From an uncultured Pelagibacteraceae bacterium (lineage in GTDB: Bacteria > Pseudomonadota > Alphaproteobacteria > Pelagibacterales > Pelagibacteraceae), in NCBI GenBank assembly GCA_902594255.1, contig CACJLN010000003.1:1-64000 (forward strand): 64,000 nt of DNA, written 5' to 3'. How positions within the stretch are numbered: the first letter of the stretch is position 1; each line of letters begins with the position of its first letter. The notes beneath the pieces were generated by a model, which saw only the letters and a list, made by a program, of their open reading frames with translations, was not told where the DNA came from and ran no database searches. Below are positions 63,887 to 64,000 of this stretch, piece by piece. The position numbers and the translations under genes were made by a program.

Positions 63887-64000
63887 TTATTTTTTCTTAT
63901 ATTTAGCTGCTTCTTCTGAACCACCAGTTGCAGAACCTTTACTGTAAGAGTGAGCTCCCATACCTGCAAGCTGACCATCCTTTACAATAAGATATTGATT
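63887..64000 (-). CDS. C-terminal end of an unidentified small protein (partial)
   Basis: A minus-strand frame enters from the right edge and stops with TAA at 63889-63887, leaving 37 residues. They contain YLIVKDGQLAGMGAHSYSKG and end in a lysine-rich tail (EEAAKYKKK). I do not recognise the family. The gene start lies outside the window. A hairpin follows its stop. Confidence 0.55.
   Translation of the reverse strand, partial: NQYLIVKDGQLAGMGAHSYSKGSATGGSEEAAKYKKK

Noticed and set aside
1-64000. Mobile elements, CRISPR arrays, rRNA or tRNA genes
   Set aside because: I found no transposase or integrase motif, no spaced repeat array and no cloverleaf or rRNA-like sequence in any gap. The gaps are nearly all under 120 bases and the three largest are accounted for.

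Overview
The window is very AT-rich, densely coding chromosomal DNA with short intergenic gaps and many genes that overlap by a few bases. Gene content and order point to the SAR11 clade (Pelagibacterales, Alphaproteobacteria). The markers are a proteorhodopsin next to a ferredoxin and a ferredoxin reductase, a tandem glycine riboswitch in front of gcvT-gcvH-gcvP, the lpxC-bamD-ligA remnant of the division/cell-wall cluster, TRAP transport genes, and extreme compaction. I see no insertion sequence, prophage, CRISPR array, rRNA or tRNA gene. No stretch longer than 300 bases lacks a gene. The largest gaps are 18106-18320 (proteorhodopsin leader), 21137-21356 (one possible 32-residue ORF) and 51126-51315 (riboswitch).

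Layout. 1-4104: end of an unidentified gene, then lpxC, bamD, ligA. 4093-7823 (minus): an Xaa-Pro aminopeptidase behind a UvrD-type helicase. 7854-16175: an AsmA-like protein, fumC, a MazG-like pyrophosphohydrolase, a YgfZ-like folate protein, dihydroorotase, an epimerase plus glycosyltransferase pair, and a Gfo/Idh/MocA oxidoreductase. 16202-18105 (minus): propionyl-CoA synthetase, apparently frameshifted near its start. 18321-21136: proteorhodopsin with a Gln at the spectral-tuning site, 2Fe-2S ferredoxin, ferredoxin-NADP reductase, and a YghU/YfcG-like GST. 21357-26851: a DksA-type regulator, two glycosyltransferases and PEP carboxylase. 26876-28559 (minus): umuDC with a promoter and a perfect alphaproteobacterial LexA box. 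28714-35669: cupin, GFA protein, glycerate kinase, TolC, recA, alaS. 35661-43800: icd, psd-pssA, a glycosyltransferase, rlmE, a guaB lacking its CBS domains, a TPR protein, guaA, panB. 43797-51125: a TerC-family protein, a TRAP transporter (dctPQM), a TPR protein, the 5-oxoprolinase genes pxpA and pxpBC, and a DMT exporter. 51155-59406: glycine riboswitch, gcvTHP, then a FAD oxidoreductase, DUF1365, a cyclopropane-fatty-acid-synthase-type methyltransferase and DUF3833, in one nearly gapless run. 59403-64000: an SDR, TspO, a DAO-type oxidoreductase, SelO, MsrA and the end of an unidentified gene.

How it fits together. Much of the window handles small organic substrates: glycine cleavage, 5-oxoproline to glutamate, propionate activation, glycerate phosphorylation, TRAP uptake, anaplerosis by PEP carboxylase, fumarase and isocitrate dehydrogenase. 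A second theme is light and oxidative damage: proteorhodopsin with its redox partners, umuDC and recA with LexA-type sites, and the lipid-modifying cluster beside TspO, SelO and MsrA. The points most worth a second look are the prpE frameshift, the structured proteorhodopsin leader, the LexA box between the umuD promoter and start codon, the CBS-less IMP dehydrogenase, and the possibility that the glycine riboswitch governs a lipid-modification cluster as well as gcvTHP.
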